A stretch of 64,000 bases of DNA from positions 372,001-436,000 of the forward strand of contig NZ_RXFS01000004.1 of NCBI RefSeq assembly GCF_003952185.1. Reading direction: 5' to 3'. Shown here in pieces: positions 43,710 through 53,063 of the stretch. Made by a program: the position numbers and the translations under genes. How positions within the stretch are numbered: the first letter of the stretch is position 1; every line of letters begins with the position of its first letter. Under the pieces are notes generated by a model. The model did not search any database. It saw nothing but the letters and a program-made list of their open reading frames with translations, and was not told where the DNA came from. This DNA is from Variovorax sp. 679. Its GTDB lineage: Bacteria > Pseudomonadota > Gammaproteobacteria > Burkholderiales > Burkholderiaceae_C.

Positions 43710-44374
43710 GTCGCGGCACCCAGGCACTGGTGCTGGACTTCGGCGGCGTCATCAGCCGCACGCTGTTCGAGACGCACGCGCTCACCGAGGAGGCGCTGTC
43801 GCTGCCGCGCGGCACGCTGACCTGGCGCGGCCCCTTCGACGTCGCGAGCGATCCGCTGTGGCGCGACATGCAGGCCGACAGGATCTCCGAGCGCGACTAC
43901 TGGATGGCGCGCACCCGCGAAGTCGGTGCGCTGGTCGGCGAGCGCTGGGACCGCATGGAAACCTTCGTGCAGCGCGCACGCGGCGCCGACCCCGAGGCGG
44001 CGATCCGCCCCGAGGCGATCGCGGCCATCGACGCGGCACGCCGCGCGGGCTGCAGGCTCGCGATCCTCTCCAACGAACTCGACCTGTTCTACGGCGCCGA
44101 CTTCCGCAAGCGCCTGCCCTTCATGGCCGCCTTCGACGTGGTGGTGGACGCCACGCACACCGGCATCCTCAAGCCCGACGCACGCGCCTACCGGCAATGC
44201 ATCGAGCAGCTGGGCCTGAGCGCCGATGCGTGCGTGTTCGTCGACGACCAGCTGCGCAACATCGCCGGCGCCGAGCGCGTGGGCATGCGCACCGTGCACT
44301 TCGACGTGATGCATCCCGGCGCGAGCTATGCGAAGGCCCTGGCGCTGCTGGGTGTCGCTTCTTCCTTCGACTGA
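43706..44374 (+). CDS. HAD-superfamily hydrolase
   Basis: This 222-residue hydrolase has motif I LVLDFGGVIS with nucleophile Asp11. The usual second aspartate of phosphatases is a glycine, as in haloacid-dehalogenase and epoxide-hydrolase-type branches. Motif II is AILSNE, motif III lysine lies in GILKPDARAY, and motif IV is FVDDQLRN. It may act on a halo-, phospho- or epoxide-like group; specificity is unknown. It overlaps its upstream neighbour by four bases. Confidence 0.86.
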   Translation: MSRGTQALVLDFGGVISRTLFETHALTEEALSLPRGTLTWRGPFDVASDPLWRDMQADRISERDYWMARTREVGALVGERWDRMETFVQRARGADPEAAIRPEAIAAIDAARRAGCRLAILSNELDLFYGADFRKRLPFMAAFDVVVDATHTGILKPDARAYRQCIEQLGLSADACVFVDDQLRNIAGAERVGMRTVHFDVMHPGASYAKALALLGVASSFD

Positions 44375-44389
44375 TTGATCTTTCTTCCG

Positions 44390-45781
44390 ATGACACCGAC
44401 CTTCGAACCCACCGTGCCGCGCGAGCGCGTGCAGGCCCTGATGCGGGCCGAACAGGAGCGCTACGCGCGCACCCACGCCCGCTCCGGCGAACTCTATGCC
44501 CAGGGCCAGCAGGCCTGGCTCTACGGCGCCCCATCGCACTGGATGCGCCGCTGGATCGGCGGCTGGCCGCTGTACGTGCAGGATGCGCAGCTGCCCTATG
44601 GTGCGCGCTTCGTCGACGTGGACGGCAACGGCTATGCCGACTTCTGCCTCGGCGACACCGGCGGCATGTGCGGCCACGGCCATCCCGCCATCGTCGAGGC
44701 GATGGCGCGGCAGGCGCGCGTGGGCACCTCGCTGATGCTGCCGAACGACGACGCGGCCTGGGTCGGCGAGGAACTCGCGCGCCGCTTCGGCCTGCCGTAC
44801 TGGAACCTCACGACCTCGGCCTCGGACGCCAACCGCGCCTGCATCCGGTTGGCGCGCATGGTCACGGGCCGGCCGCGCGTGCTGGTGTTCTCGGGCTGCT
44901 ATCACGGCTCGGTGGAAGAGGCGCACGTGGAGCTGCGCGACGGCGCGATCGCGATGCGCAACAACATCCACCCCAACGGCTTTCCGCACGAGAAGCTTTC
45001 GGCCGTGGTCGAGTTCAACGACCTGCCGGCGCTGGAGCGCGCGCTGCGCGCCGGCGACGTGGCCTGCGTGCTGGCCGAGCCCGCGATGACCAACTACGGA
45101 ATGATCGCGCCCGACCCGGGCTTCCACGAGGCACTGCGCCGCCTCACGCGCGAGACCGGCACGCTGCTCGTCATCGACGAGACCCACACCATCTCCAGCG
45201 GGCCCGGCGGCTACACCCGCGAGCACGGGCTCGATCCCGACATGTTCGTGATCGGCAAGGCCATCGCGGGTGGCATTCCCGCCGCAGCCTTCGGGCTGAG
45301 CTCGGAAACCGCCGAGCGGGTCTGGCAGGTGCTGCCCAAGCTGCATCCCACGCAACGCCAGTCGGCGCATGCCGGCTTCGGCGGCACGCTGGCGGGCAAC
45401 GCGCTCACCGTGGCCGTGATGCGCGCGGTGCTCTCGCAGGTGCTCACGCCCGAGGCCTTCGAGCGCATGCGCACGCTCGCGCAGCGGCTGGCCGATGGCG
45501 TCAACGCCAGCATCGCGCAAGCGGGCCTGCCGTGGCACGCGACCAAGGTCGGTGCGCGCGTGGAAACGCTCTTCTGCCCCGACGCGCCGCGCAACGCCGC
45601 CGACGTGCGCCGCACGCGCGACGGCGACCTGGAGGCGCTGCTGCACCTCTACCTGATGAACCGCGGCGTACTCATCACGCCCTTCCACAACATGATGCTG
45701 TGCTGCCCCGGCACCACCGAGCGCGAGGTGGATGAGCACAACGCCGCCTTCGCCGACTTCGTGCGGGAGTGCAGGGGATGA
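44390..45781 (+). CDS. Class III aminotransferase, glutamate-1-semialdehyde-aminomutase-like
   Basis: This second PLP transaminase of the operon has 463 residues. It shows DVDGNGYADFCLGDTGGM, IDETHTISSGPGG with Asp263, and PLP lysine Lys290 in FVIGKAIAGGIPAAAFG. The fold type I pattern is that of GSA aminomutases and of transaminases acting on beta-amino acids or aryl amino acids. It differs clearly from the first transaminase, so the pathway needs two amino transfers or handles two substrates. Its ATG lies 15 bp after the HAD stop, and it overlaps the first SDR gene by four bases. Confidence 0.88.
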   Translation: MTPTFEPTVPRERVQALMRAEQERYARTHARSGELYAQGQQAWLYGAPSHWMRRWIGGWPLYVQDAQLPYGARFVDVDGNGYADFCLGDTGGMCGHGHPAIVEAMARQARVGTSLMLPNDDAAWVGEELARRFGLPYWNLTTSASDANRACIRLARMVTGRPRVLVFSGCYHGSVEEAHVELRDGAIAMRNNIHPNGFPHEKLSAVVEFNDLPALERALRAGDVACVLAEPAMTNYGMIAPDPGFHEALRRLTRETGTLLVIDETHTISSGPGGYTREHGLDPDMFVIGKAIAGGIPAAAFGLSSETAERVWQVLPKLHPTQRQSAHAGFGGTLAGNALTVAVMRAVLSQVLTPEAFERMRTLAQRLADGVNASIAQAGLPWHATKVGARVETLFCPDAPRNAADVRRTRDGDLEALLHLYLMNRGVLITPFHNMMLCCPGTTEREVDEHNAAFADFVRECRG

Positions 45782-46572
45782 GCGCGGGCGACGCTTTCGG
45801 CCTCGAAGGCAAGGTCGCGCTGGTCACGGGCGGCGGGCGAGGCATCGGCGCGGCCATCGCGCAGGTGTTCGCGGAGGCCGGCGCCTCGGTGCTGATCGCC
45901 AATCGCACCGGCAGCGCGGGCGAGGCGGTGGCGGCCGCGCTGTGCGAGCGTGGCCTTCGCGCACAGGCGCTGGCCTGCGATATCGGCCGACGCGATGAAG
46001 CCGAACGAGCAGTGGCCGAGGCGGTGCGCATCTTCGGCGCGCTCGACATTGTGGTCCACAACGCGGCCGTCAACCCCTGGGCCGCGATCGACGCGATGAC
46101 CGACGAGCAGCTCGAACACACGCTGGCCGTGAACCTCAAGGCCTGCTTCTGGCTCGCGCAGGCGGCGGTGCCGCACCTGCGCGCGCGCGGCGGCGGGCGG
46201 CTGCTGGTCACCTCGTCGGTGACGGGGCCGCGCGTGGCGATGCCGGGCAGCGCGCACTACGCGGCGAGCAAGGCGGGCGTGAACGGCTTCATCCGCACGG
46301 CGGCGCTGGAGTACGCGCGCGAGGGCATCACCGTCAACGGCGTGGAGCCGGGCTACATCGCCAAGCAGGGCGGCTCGCTGCTGTCCGACCCGGCCAAGGC
46401 TGCGCGCATCGCGCGGCACATTCCGGCCGGCGAACTGGGGCGGCCCGAGGACATCGCGTATGCGATGCGCTTCCTGGCCAGCCCGGCGGCGCGCTACATC
46501 ACCGGGCAGACCATCGTGGTCGATGGCGGCTCCACGCTGCCCGAGAGCCCGTTCTTCGCGGAGCAGGCATGA
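45778..46572 (+). CDS. Short-chain dehydrogenase/reductase
   Basis: This NAD(P)-dependent oxidoreductase has 264 residues. The cofactor loop is VTGGGRGIGAAIA (residues 17-29) and the catalytic motif is HYAASKAG, with a preceding serine in VTSSVTGP. The C-terminal YITGQTIVVDGGSTLPES is typical of classical SDRs. It overlaps both neighbours by four bases (ATGA), so it belongs firmly to the operon. The alcohol or ketone substrate is not predictable. Confidence 0.9.
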   Translation: MSAGDAFGLEGKVALVTGGGRGIGAAIAQVFAEAGASVLIANRTGSAGEAVAAALCERGLRAQALACDIGRRDEAERAVAEAVRIFGALDIVVHNAAVNPWAAIDAMTDEQLEHTLAVNLKACFWLAQAAVPHLRARGGGRLLVTSSVTGPRVAMPGSAHYAASKAGVNGFIRTAALEYAREGITVNGVEPGYIAKQGGSLLSDPAKAARIARHIPAGELGRPEDIAYAMRFLASPAARYITGQTIVVDGGSTLPESPFFAEQA

Positions 46573-47339
46573 CCGGGCGCCTGCAGGGCAAGGCTTGTCT
46601 AGTGGTCGGCGCCGCCACCGGTATCGGCGCCGCTGTGGCAGCGCGCTTCGCGGCCGAGGGCGCGCGCGTCGCGGTGGCCGGCTGGCCGAAGCCGCAGCCG
46701 ATGGGCGATGGCCCTGCCTTCGATTGCGACGTGACCGACGACGCGGCCGTGCGCGCCACCGTGGCCGCGGTGCAGACCGCCTTCGGCCGCATCGACGTGC
46801 TGGTGAACTGCGCCGGTATCGTGCGCAACGACGACGCGGCCGACATCGACGACGACGACTGGCGGCGCCTGCACGAGGTCAACCTCGGCGGCACCATGCG
46901 TTGCCAGCGCGCGGTGCTGCCCGGCATGGTGGCGCAGGGTGGCGGCGTCATCGTCAACATCGCCTCGGTCGCGGCTTTCAATGCCGGTGCCGGCATGGCG
47001 AGCTACGCGGCGAGCAAGGCCGGCGTGGTCGCGCTCACGCGTTCGGCGGCGCAGGCCTACGGGCCGAAGGGCGTGCGCGTGAACGCGCTGTGCCCCGGCT
47101 GGGTCGATACGCCGATGAGCCGGCAGGAGATGCGCGACCTCGCGGCCGAGCGCGGCATCGACGAGGACGCCGCGCGCGCCCAGACGGTGGCGCGCATCGC
47201 GCTGGGCCGCATGGCCACGCCGGAGGAAATGGCCGCCGTGTGTCTCTTCCTTGCCAGCGACGAGGCTGCGTTCGTCACTGGCGCAGCGCTGGTGGCCGAC
47301 GGCGGCGCGCGGGTGCCGGCATCGGCGCGGGCCGCGTGA
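46569..47339 (+). CDS. Short-chain dehydrogenase/reductase
   Basis: This second SDR of the operon has 256 residues, with cofactor loop VGAATGIGAAVA (residues 13-24) and catalytic YAASKAGV. The C-terminus VTGAALVADGGARVPASAR fits classical SDRs. It is not a recent duplicate of the first SDR by eye. It is the last gene of the plus-strand operon, converging with the orphan binding-protein gene over nine bases of spacer. Confidence 0.9.
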   Translation: MTGRLQGKACLVVGAATGIGAAVAARFAAEGARVAVAGWPKPQPMGDGPAFDCDVTDDAAVRATVAAVQTAFGRIDVLVNCAGIVRNDDAADIDDDDWRRLHEVNLGGTMRCQRAVLPGMVAQGGGVIVNIASVAAFNAGAGMASYAASKAGVVALTRSAAQAYGPKGVRVNALCPGWVDTPMSRQEMRDLAAERGIDEDAARAQTVARIALGRMATPEEMAAVCLFLASDEAAFVTGAALVADGGARVPASARAA

Positions 47340-47348
47340 GGGGCGTTC

Positions 47349-48488
47349 CTAGCGCAGGAACTTGCCTTCCTTCGTCACCCGCACCATCTCGATGAAGCGC
47401 GAGCCGGTGTTGCTGGCGCCGGTGAAGTCGATCTCCATGTTGCTCATGCGCAGCTTCATGGCCTTCAGCGTTGCGTGCAGCTTCGCGCGCGTGAGGTCGC
47501 GGCCTGTGCGGCGCAGCGCCTCGATCATCACCATCGCGTTCACGTAGCCCTCGTAGCTCAGGTAGCCGATGTCCACCTTGGCGCGCTCGGCGAGCTGGCG
47601 GTATTCCTTCGCGCCGGCGTCGACCTCGCTCCAGGGGTAGGGCACGATCTGCGAGATGGCGAGGCCGCTGGTCTTGTCGCCCACCAACTTCGCGGTGACG
47701 TCACCCGGCACGATCGACATGCCGTAGAACATCTGGCGCCCGCCCGCGGCCCAGGCGGCCTTCATCACCTCGCCGCCGATGCCGCCGCCCAGGTACATGA
47801 TCACGGCCTGCGCCTTGCTGTCGGCCAGCGCCTTGCCGGACGCCTCGTTGGTCGTGCCGTCGCCCTTCACCGCCACCGCCGCCTCGGGCTTCAGCTTCAG
47901 CGCGGTCAGTGCCTCGCCGACGAGCTTGGCGACCTCCGCGCCGCCCGGGTTGTCGAGGTAGGCCACGGCGATGCGCGAGACGCCGATGGTCGTCAGGTGC
48001 TGCACCAGCGCCTGGGCCTCGCGGGCGAAGGTGGCGCGCACGAAGTAGCCGGCGCCGCCGACCTTCTCGCGGGCCGAGTCGGACACCGCGTAGCCGCCCA
48101 CCGTTGGCGCGCCGCTCTGGTTCAGCACCTTGGCCCCCGCGGCGGTGGTGGCGGAGCCGACACAGCCGAAGAAGGCGAAGACACGATGTTCCGCCAGCAG
48201 CTTTTCGTAGTTGGCGACGGCCTTCTCGGGCTTCAGTTCGTCGTCGAGCGAGACCAGCCTGATCTTGCGGCCCGACAACCCGCCCTGCGCATTGACCGCA
48301 TCGAAGGCCAGCCCCGCGCCGGCCATCACCACCTTGACCGGCACGCCCAGCGGTCCGCTCAGGATGCCGGTGTGGCCGAGGACGATTTCGCTGTCGGTGA
48401 CGCCGTTCTCGGCGGCCAGGGCGGATGAAAGCGGGCCGAAGCCGGCCACTGCCGCAGCCGAGGCGGCGATGAAATTTCTGCGATGCAT
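47349..48488 (-). CDS. ABC transporter substrate-binding protein (HAAT family), orphan
   Basis: This periplasmic type I binding protein of 379 residues has a leader ending in SSALAAEN (about residue 25). The mature start is SEIVLGHTGILSGPLGVPVK, followed by the type I fold. No permease or ATPase genes lie next to it, so it may feed the LivFGHM-type transporter encoded 14 kb away or act alone. The upstream region carries an AT-rich CAACTGATAACAATTG segment, possibly an operator. Confidence 0.88.
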   Translation of the reverse strand: MHRRNFIAASAAAVAGFGPLSSALAAENGVTDSEIVLGHTGILSGPLGVPVKVVMAGAGLAFDAVNAQGGLSGRKIRLVSLDDELKPEKAVANYEKLLAEHRVFAFFGCVGSATTAAGAKVLNQSGAPTVGGYAVSDSAREKVGGAGYFVRATFAREAQALVQHLTTIGVSRIAVAYLDNPGGAEVAKLVGEALTALKLKPEAAVAVKGDGTTNEASGKALADSKAQAVIMYLGGGIGGEVMKAAWAAGGRQMFYGMSIVPGDVTAKLVGDKTSGLAISQIVPYPWSEVDAGAKEYRQLAERAKVDIGYLSYEGYVNAMVMIEALRRTGRDLTRAKLHATLKAMKLRMSNMEIDFTGASNTGSRFIEMVRVTKEGKFLR

Positions 48489-48532
48489 GGGGGCCTGATT
48501 ACGATACAACTGATAACAATTGAATGCGAAAG

Positions 48533-48553
48533 CCCCGTCTTCCGCCGCCGGGG
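48533..48553 (-). terminator. Terminator-like hairpin after the MFS pump gene
   Basis: Directly after the MFS stop codon, on the minus strand, CCCCG and CGGGG pair around 11 bases and are followed by CTTTC. The T-tract is short, so termination may be inefficient or Rho-assisted. Confidence 0.4.
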
Positions 48554-48554
48554 T

Positions 48555-50075
48555 TTACCCCGTGTTGCGCGGCGGCCCCGCCGGCTTCATGGGTTCTGCG
48601 GGCCCCTGGCGCAGCTGCCAGGCCGCGCAGATGGCCAGGGCGCAGAGCCCGGCCAGCATTGCGAAAACCTCGTCGAAGGCTGCCAGCCGCGCCGGGCTGC
48701 TCATCGGGTTGGCGAGCGAATCGCCATGCGCCGCGAGGCGCCACTCGAGCACGATGGCGCACAGGCTCACACCGGCCGCGCCGCCGAGCATGCGCACGAA
48801 GTTGATTGCGCTCGCGCCCTGCGGAATCAGCGGCTTGGCCAGCGGCCGCATCGAGCCCAGGTTGAGCGAGGGCAGGATGAAGCCCAGCCCGACGCGCCCG
48901 ATGATCGCGAAGGCCACCAGCAGCCACAGCGCGCTGTCGAGCCGCAGCATCATCATCAGCGCGAACGAGGCGGCCAGCAGCGCGAGGCCGATGGTCACCA
49001 GCACCCAGGTCGGGTGCTTGTCGGCCAGCCGGCCCACGCCAGCGATCGTCAGCGCCAGCACGATGCCCGCCGGCAGCAGGATGGTGCCCACGTGCGAAGC
49101 CGACAGGTGCAGCCCCACCTGCATGTACACCGGCAGGAGGTAGGTGGAGCCGAACAGCGCCGTGCCGTAGATGAAGGCGACCACGCTGCCCATCGCGAAC
49201 TGCCGGTACTGGAAGAGCGCCAGGTTCATCAGCGGCGTGCCGCCAGATGCCGCGAGCCGCTTCTGCCACCACACGAAGACGCCGAATGCCACCAGCGCGC
49301 CGGTCAGCAGCAGCGCCGCCTGCAGCGGTGAATCGCCGCGCAGCGCCACCAGTCCGTTGAGCAGGCACAGCGTGCCGACCGTGCCGAGCGCCAGTCCGCG
49401 CGCGTCGAGCCCGTCGCCGCGCGTCGCGGCCACGCCGCCGGGCGCGGTCTTGGGCACGAACTTGTAGGCCAGCCAGAGCGAGGCCAGGCAGAACGGCACC
49501 ACCATGAAGAAGATCGAGCGCCAGCCGAACAGGTCGACCAGCACCCCGCCGATGCTCGGCCCGATGGCCGGCGCCAGCACCACACCCATGCCGAAGATGC
49601 CGCTTGCACGCCCCTGCTCGTGCGGCTCGAAGGCGCGCAGGATGATGATGGCCGGAATGGGCTGCACCACGCCGGCAGCCAGCCCTTCGGCCACGCGCGC
49701 GAACAGCACCAGCGAGAAGTCGTTGGCCAGGCCGCCCACGATGCCGCCGACCAGCAGCAGGAGCATCGTGCCCACGTAGGTGCGGCGGTAGCCGTAGCGC
49801 GAGAGCAGCCACGGCGTGGTGAGCATCGACACCGTCATCGCCACCATGAAGCCCGAGCTCACCCACTGCGCGCGCTCCTGGCCTAGCGAGAAGTGATGGC
49901 TCATGCCCGGAATGGCCACGTTGACGATGGTCGAGGACATGATCGACGCCATCGTCCCCACCATCACCGACAGCAGCAGGTACCAGCGGTAGCGTTCGCC
50001 GTAGCGCTGGCGCAGCGTGCCGATGGAGGGCGGGGCCGGCGTGCTCGCGGCTTCGGATGTCTGTGGGGAGGTCAT
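48555..50075 (-). CDS. MFS transporter, DHA2 (EmrB/QacA-like) drug-efflux family
   Basis: This inner-membrane proton antiporter of 506 residues has about 14 membrane segments. After an N-terminal cytoplasmic stretch it shows the DHA2 opening VMVGTMASIMSSTIVNVAIPGM and the motif LLSRYGYRRTYV. Motif C is GMGVVLAPAIGPSIGGVL, typical of exporters. The ATG follows a frame that is open upstream but not conserved. It is divergent from the metallopeptidase gene. No periplasmic EmrA-type adaptor is adjacent. Confidence 0.9.
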   Translation of the reverse strand: MTSPQTSEAASTPAPPSIGTLRQRYGERYRWYLLLSVMVGTMASIMSSTIVNVAIPGMSHHFSLGQERAQWVSSGFMVAMTVSMLTTPWLLSRYGYRRTYVGTMLLLLVGGIVGGLANDFSLVLFARVAEGLAAGVVQPIPAIIILRAFEPHEQGRASGIFGMGVVLAPAIGPSIGGVLVDLFGWRSIFFMVVPFCLASLWLAYKFVPKTAPGGVAATRGDGLDARGLALGTVGTLCLLNGLVALRGDSPLQAALLLTGALVAFGVFVWWQKRLAASGGTPLMNLALFQYRQFAMGSVVAFIYGTALFGSTYLLPVYMQVGLHLSASHVGTILLPAGIVLALTIAGVGRLADKHPTWVLVTIGLALLAASFALMMMLRLDSALWLLVAFAIIGRVGLGFILPSLNLGSMRPLAKPLIPQGASAINFVRMLGGAAGVSLCAIVLEWRLAAHGDSLANPMSSPARLAAFDEVFAMLAGLCALAICAAWQLRQGPAEPMKPAGPPRNTG

Positions 50076-50203
50076 GGGGCGGCGGAATGTCTCGGGGTCC
50101 GTCGTCCTACAAGCATATCGGCCTTTGAGTGAGCGGGAACGCACGGGGCGGCCGCACAATGCCTTCGCTGTCCCCTCCGCGTCAAGAAGATCAAGACAAG
50201 AAC

Positions 50204-51526
50204 ATGGACTCTTCGCCCGACGAACAACAACAAGCCAACGCACAGCCGGTCGCCAGTGAGCCGGAGGGCGCACCCACGCTCGCCGCCGAGCTGGCCGCGC
50301 CCACCGTCAGCCGCGCCTATCGCTGCCAGTGCGGCCGTCCCATCTTCCTGCGCAACAGCGAATGCCTGGCGTGCCACACGCCGCTGGGCTACGTGATCGA
50401 ACGGCTGGGCGTCGTGCCGCTCGCGCCGGCGGCGGGAGAGGGCGCGCAGCCCGACACCTTCACCGTGTTCGGCGACCCGCACGGCAAGACCTATTCCCGC
50501 TGCGCGAACCTCATGACGCCGGCCGCGTGCAACTGGATGGTGCCTGCCGCGCGCGACGGCGAGCAGTTGCCGGCCGACACCCAGGGCCTCGCGCCCGGCT
50601 ACTGCCTGGCCTGCAGCGTCACGCGCACCATTCCCGATCTATCGGTGGAGGGCAACGGCGAGCTGTGGCGCAAGCTCGAGACCGCCAAGCGCCGGCTCGT
50701 CTCGCAGCTGCTGGCGCTCGGCCTGCCGGTGGTGAGCCGCCATGTCGATCCGGTGCACGGCCTGACCTTCGACTTCCTGAGCAACGTGCCGGGCGGCCCG
50801 CACGTCATGACAGGCCACCAGCACGGCCTGATCACGCTCAACGCAGAGGAGGCCGAGGACGCCGTCCGCGAGCGCATCCGTGCCGAGATGCGCGAGCCCT
50901 ACCGCACACTGCTGGGCCACTTCCGCCACGAGGTCGGCCATTACTACTGGGACCTGCTGGTGCAGCCCACCCAGTGGATCGACGATTTCCGCACGCTCTT
51001 CGGCGACGAGCGCGCCGACTACGCCGCCGCGCTGCAGACGCACTACGAGCAGGGCCCGCCGCCCGACTGGGCCGACCGCTTCGTGAGCAGCTATGCGAGC
51101 ACGCACCCGTGGGAAGACTGGGCCGAGACCTGGGCCCACTACCTGCACATGGCCGACACGGCGGACACCGCGATGAGCTTCGGCGTCGACGCCACCAACG
51201 TCGAGCTCGCGAGCGACCTGTTCACCCTCGACGACCTCTGGCAGCCGGACGACCCCGATGCCGGCAAGTTCCTCGACTTCGTCAACGGCTGGGTGCTGCT
51301 CACCAACGTGCTCAACGAGCTGTCGCGCAGCATGGGGCAGCCCGACTACTACCCCTTCGTGATGCCGCGCGTGGCGGTGGGCAAGCTGCAGTTCATCCAT
51401 CGCGTGATCACGCAGCAGCGGCCCGGCGACGCGCCGACGATGGTGGTGGCCGCCGACGTGGCCGAGCCCGCGCCCGGGCAGGCGCAGTCACAGGTGCAGC
51501 AGCAGCAGACGCCCGGTCAGTCCTGA
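50204..51526 (+). CDS. Zinc-ribbon putative metallopeptidase
   Basis: This 440-residue protein has a low-complexity N-terminus, a zinc ribbon at 41-57 (CQCG...CLAC) and a metallopeptidase-like HEVGH at 242-246 in HFRHEVGHYYWD. Glu and His residues further on (HPWEDWAETWAHYLH) may complete the metal site. It matches the 'putative zinc-binding peptidase' family of uncharacterised bacterial proteins. The tail after residue 415 is Gln-rich. Its 3' end overlaps the convergent CWC gene by ten bases. Substrate and location are unknown; no signal peptide is seen. Confidence 0.85.
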   Translation: MDSSPDEQQQANAQPVASEPEGAPTLAAELAAPTVSRAYRCQCGRPIFLRNSECLACHTPLGYVIERLGVVPLAPAAGEGAQPDTFTVFGDPHGKTYSRCANLMTPAACNWMVPAARDGEQLPADTQGLAPGYCLACSVTRTIPDLSVEGNGELWRKLETAKRRLVSQLLALGLPVVSRHVDPVHGLTFDFLSNVPGGPHVMTGHQHGLITLNAEEAEDAVRERIRAEMREPYRTLLGHFRHEVGHYYWDLLVQPTQWIDDFRTLFGDERADYAAALQTHYEQGPPPDWADRFVSSYASTHPWEDWAETWAHYLHMADTADTAMSFGVDATNVELASDLFTLDDLWQPDDPDAGKFLDFVNGWVLLTNVLNELSRSMGQPDYYPFVMPRVAVGKLQFIHRVITQQRPGDAPTMVVAADVAEPAPGQAQSQVQQQQTPGQS

Positions 51527-51753
51527 GACGCCGCGCCCGTCGCGCATCGCATGCAGATGCACGCGAGTCCGCGCATGTCTTCCGGCAGGTTCGTGAGCGG
51601 CGCCTTGCTGAAGTCGACCTGCATGCACCAGCACGGCGGCTGCGCCTGCCCCGTTTCGCGCTCGATCTCCATCGCGCAGCGGTTCGGCTCGCCGCACAGT
51701 GGACAGCGCGTGGCGTCGATCAGGCCCGGAGGCGTCGCCAGGGTCGTCATCAT
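51517..51753 (-). CDS. Cysteine-rich CWC-family protein
   Basis: This 78-residue protein has eight cysteines in CPLCGEPNRC, PPCWCMQVDF and LACICMRC. This is the CWC pattern, thought to bind zinc or another metal; function is unknown. The start overlaps the phosphofructokinase stop as ATGA, so it is translated from the same mRNA. Short length makes it easy to miss. Confidence 0.85.
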   Translation of the reverse strand: MMTTLATPPGLIDATRCPLCGEPNRCAMEIERETGQAQPPCWCMQVDFSKAPLTNLPEDMRGLACICMRCATGAASQD

Positions 51754-53015
51754 GCGATCTCGAAGGCCGGCAGCTTCCTGGGCACGGCCACGTTGCGCAG
51801 CGTCACGTACACCGGCAGTCCGCCGCTGTAGGCGGGGTAGTCCTCGCCCTCGATCAACGGCAGCAGGTAGCGCCGGCATTTTTCGGTGATGCCGTAGCCG
51901 TCGTCGGAGATGAAGTCGCGCGGCATCGGCTTCTCGACGTTGGCGACCGATTCGAGCGGCGCGCTGCCGATGCGGTAGGCATACGGCACGTCGGACGTGC
52001 GCTCGATGGTCGGCATCACCGCGTTGCGGCCTTCGAGGGCCAGCTCGACCGCGCGCTGCCCGAGCTCGTAGGCCTGCCTCACGTCGGTGGCCGATGCGAT
52101 GTGGCGCGCGGCGCGCTGCAGGTAGTCGGCCACGGCCCAGTGGAACTTGTGGCCCAGCGCTTCCTTGATCATCTGCGCCACCACCGGCGCTGCGCCGCCG
52201 AGCTGCGCATGGCCGAAGGCGTCGCGCGTGCCCTGCTCCGCGAGGAAAGTGCCGTCGGGGTGATGGCAGCCCTCGGACACCACCACCGAGCAGTAGCCGT
52301 GCTGCTTCACCAGCTCGTCGACACGCGCGAGGAAGCGCGCCTTGTCGAACTCGATCTCGGGGAACAGCACTACCACCGGAATGCCCTGGTCCGCCGCCAG
52401 GCCGCCCGCCGCGGCGATCCAGCCCGCGTGCCGGCCCATCACCTCGAGCACGAACACCTTGGTCGATGTCGCCGCCATCGAGCGCACGTCGAACGAGGCC
52501 TCAATGGTCGACACCGCCACGTACTTCGCGACCGAGCCGAAGCCGGGGCAGCAGTCGGTCAGCGGCAGGTCGTTGTCGATGGTCTTGGGCACGTGAATGG
52601 CTTGCAGCGCATAGCCCATCGACTGCGAGAGCTGGCTCACCTTGAAGCAGGTGTCGGCCGAGTCGCCGCCGCCGTTGTAGAAGAAATAGCCGATGCCGTG
52701 CGCCTTGAACACCTCGATCAGCCGCTCGTATTCGCGGCGGTTCTTCTCCAGCGACTTGAGCTTGTAGCGGCAGGAGCCGAAGGCGCCCGAGGGCGTGGTG
52801 CGCAGCGCCGCGATGGCCTCGGCCGATTCGGCGCCGGTGTCGATCAGGTCCTCGGTCAGCGCGCCGATGATGCCGTTGCGCCCGGCGTAGAGCTTGCCGA
52901 TGCGGTCGGGGTGCCGGCGCGCCGTCTCGATCACGCCGCAGGCCGACGCGTTGATGACCGAGGTGACGCCGCCCGACTGGGCGTAGAAGGCGTTGGGGAG
53001 GGACATGCGCGGCAT
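51750..53015 (-). CDS. pfp: 6-phosphofructokinase, probably pyrophosphate-dependent
   Basis: This enzyme phosphorylates fructose-6-phosphate. The 421-residue protein has an N-terminal YAQSGGVTSVINA loop, GGGDS at 115-119 and PKTIDND at 143-149, followed by MGRHAGW. Lys144 in PKTIDND stands where ATP enzymes have glycine, a mark of pyrophosphate-using forms. A PPi enzyme would be reversible and allow glycolysis and gluconeogenesis through one protein. An internal ATG three codons downstream is an alternative start. It is followed by the overlapping CWC gene. Confidence 0.88.
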   Translation of the reverse strand: MPRMSLPNAFYAQSGGVTSVINASACGVIETARRHPDRIGKLYAGRNGIIGALTEDLIDTGAESAEAIAALRTTPSGAFGSCRYKLKSLEKNRREYERLIEVFKAHGIGYFFYNGGGDSADTCFKVSQLSQSMGYALQAIHVPKTIDNDLPLTDCCPGFGSVAKYVAVSTIEASFDVRSMAATSTKVFVLEVMGRHAGWIAAAGGLAADQGIPVVVLFPEIEFDKARFLARVDELVKQHGYCSVVVSEGCHHPDGTFLAEQGTRDAFGHAQLGGAAPVVAQMIKEALGHKFHWAVADYLQRAARHIASATDVRQAYELGQRAVELALEGRNAVMPTIERTSDVPYAYRIGSAPLESVANVEKPMPRDFISDDGYGITEKCRRYLLPLIEGEDYPAYSGGLPVYVTLRNVAVPRKLPAFEIA

Positions 53016-53063
53016 TGTCCTGCACCCCCCTGGCCGGCGCCAGTGGGCGCCGGTGTCGGATTG

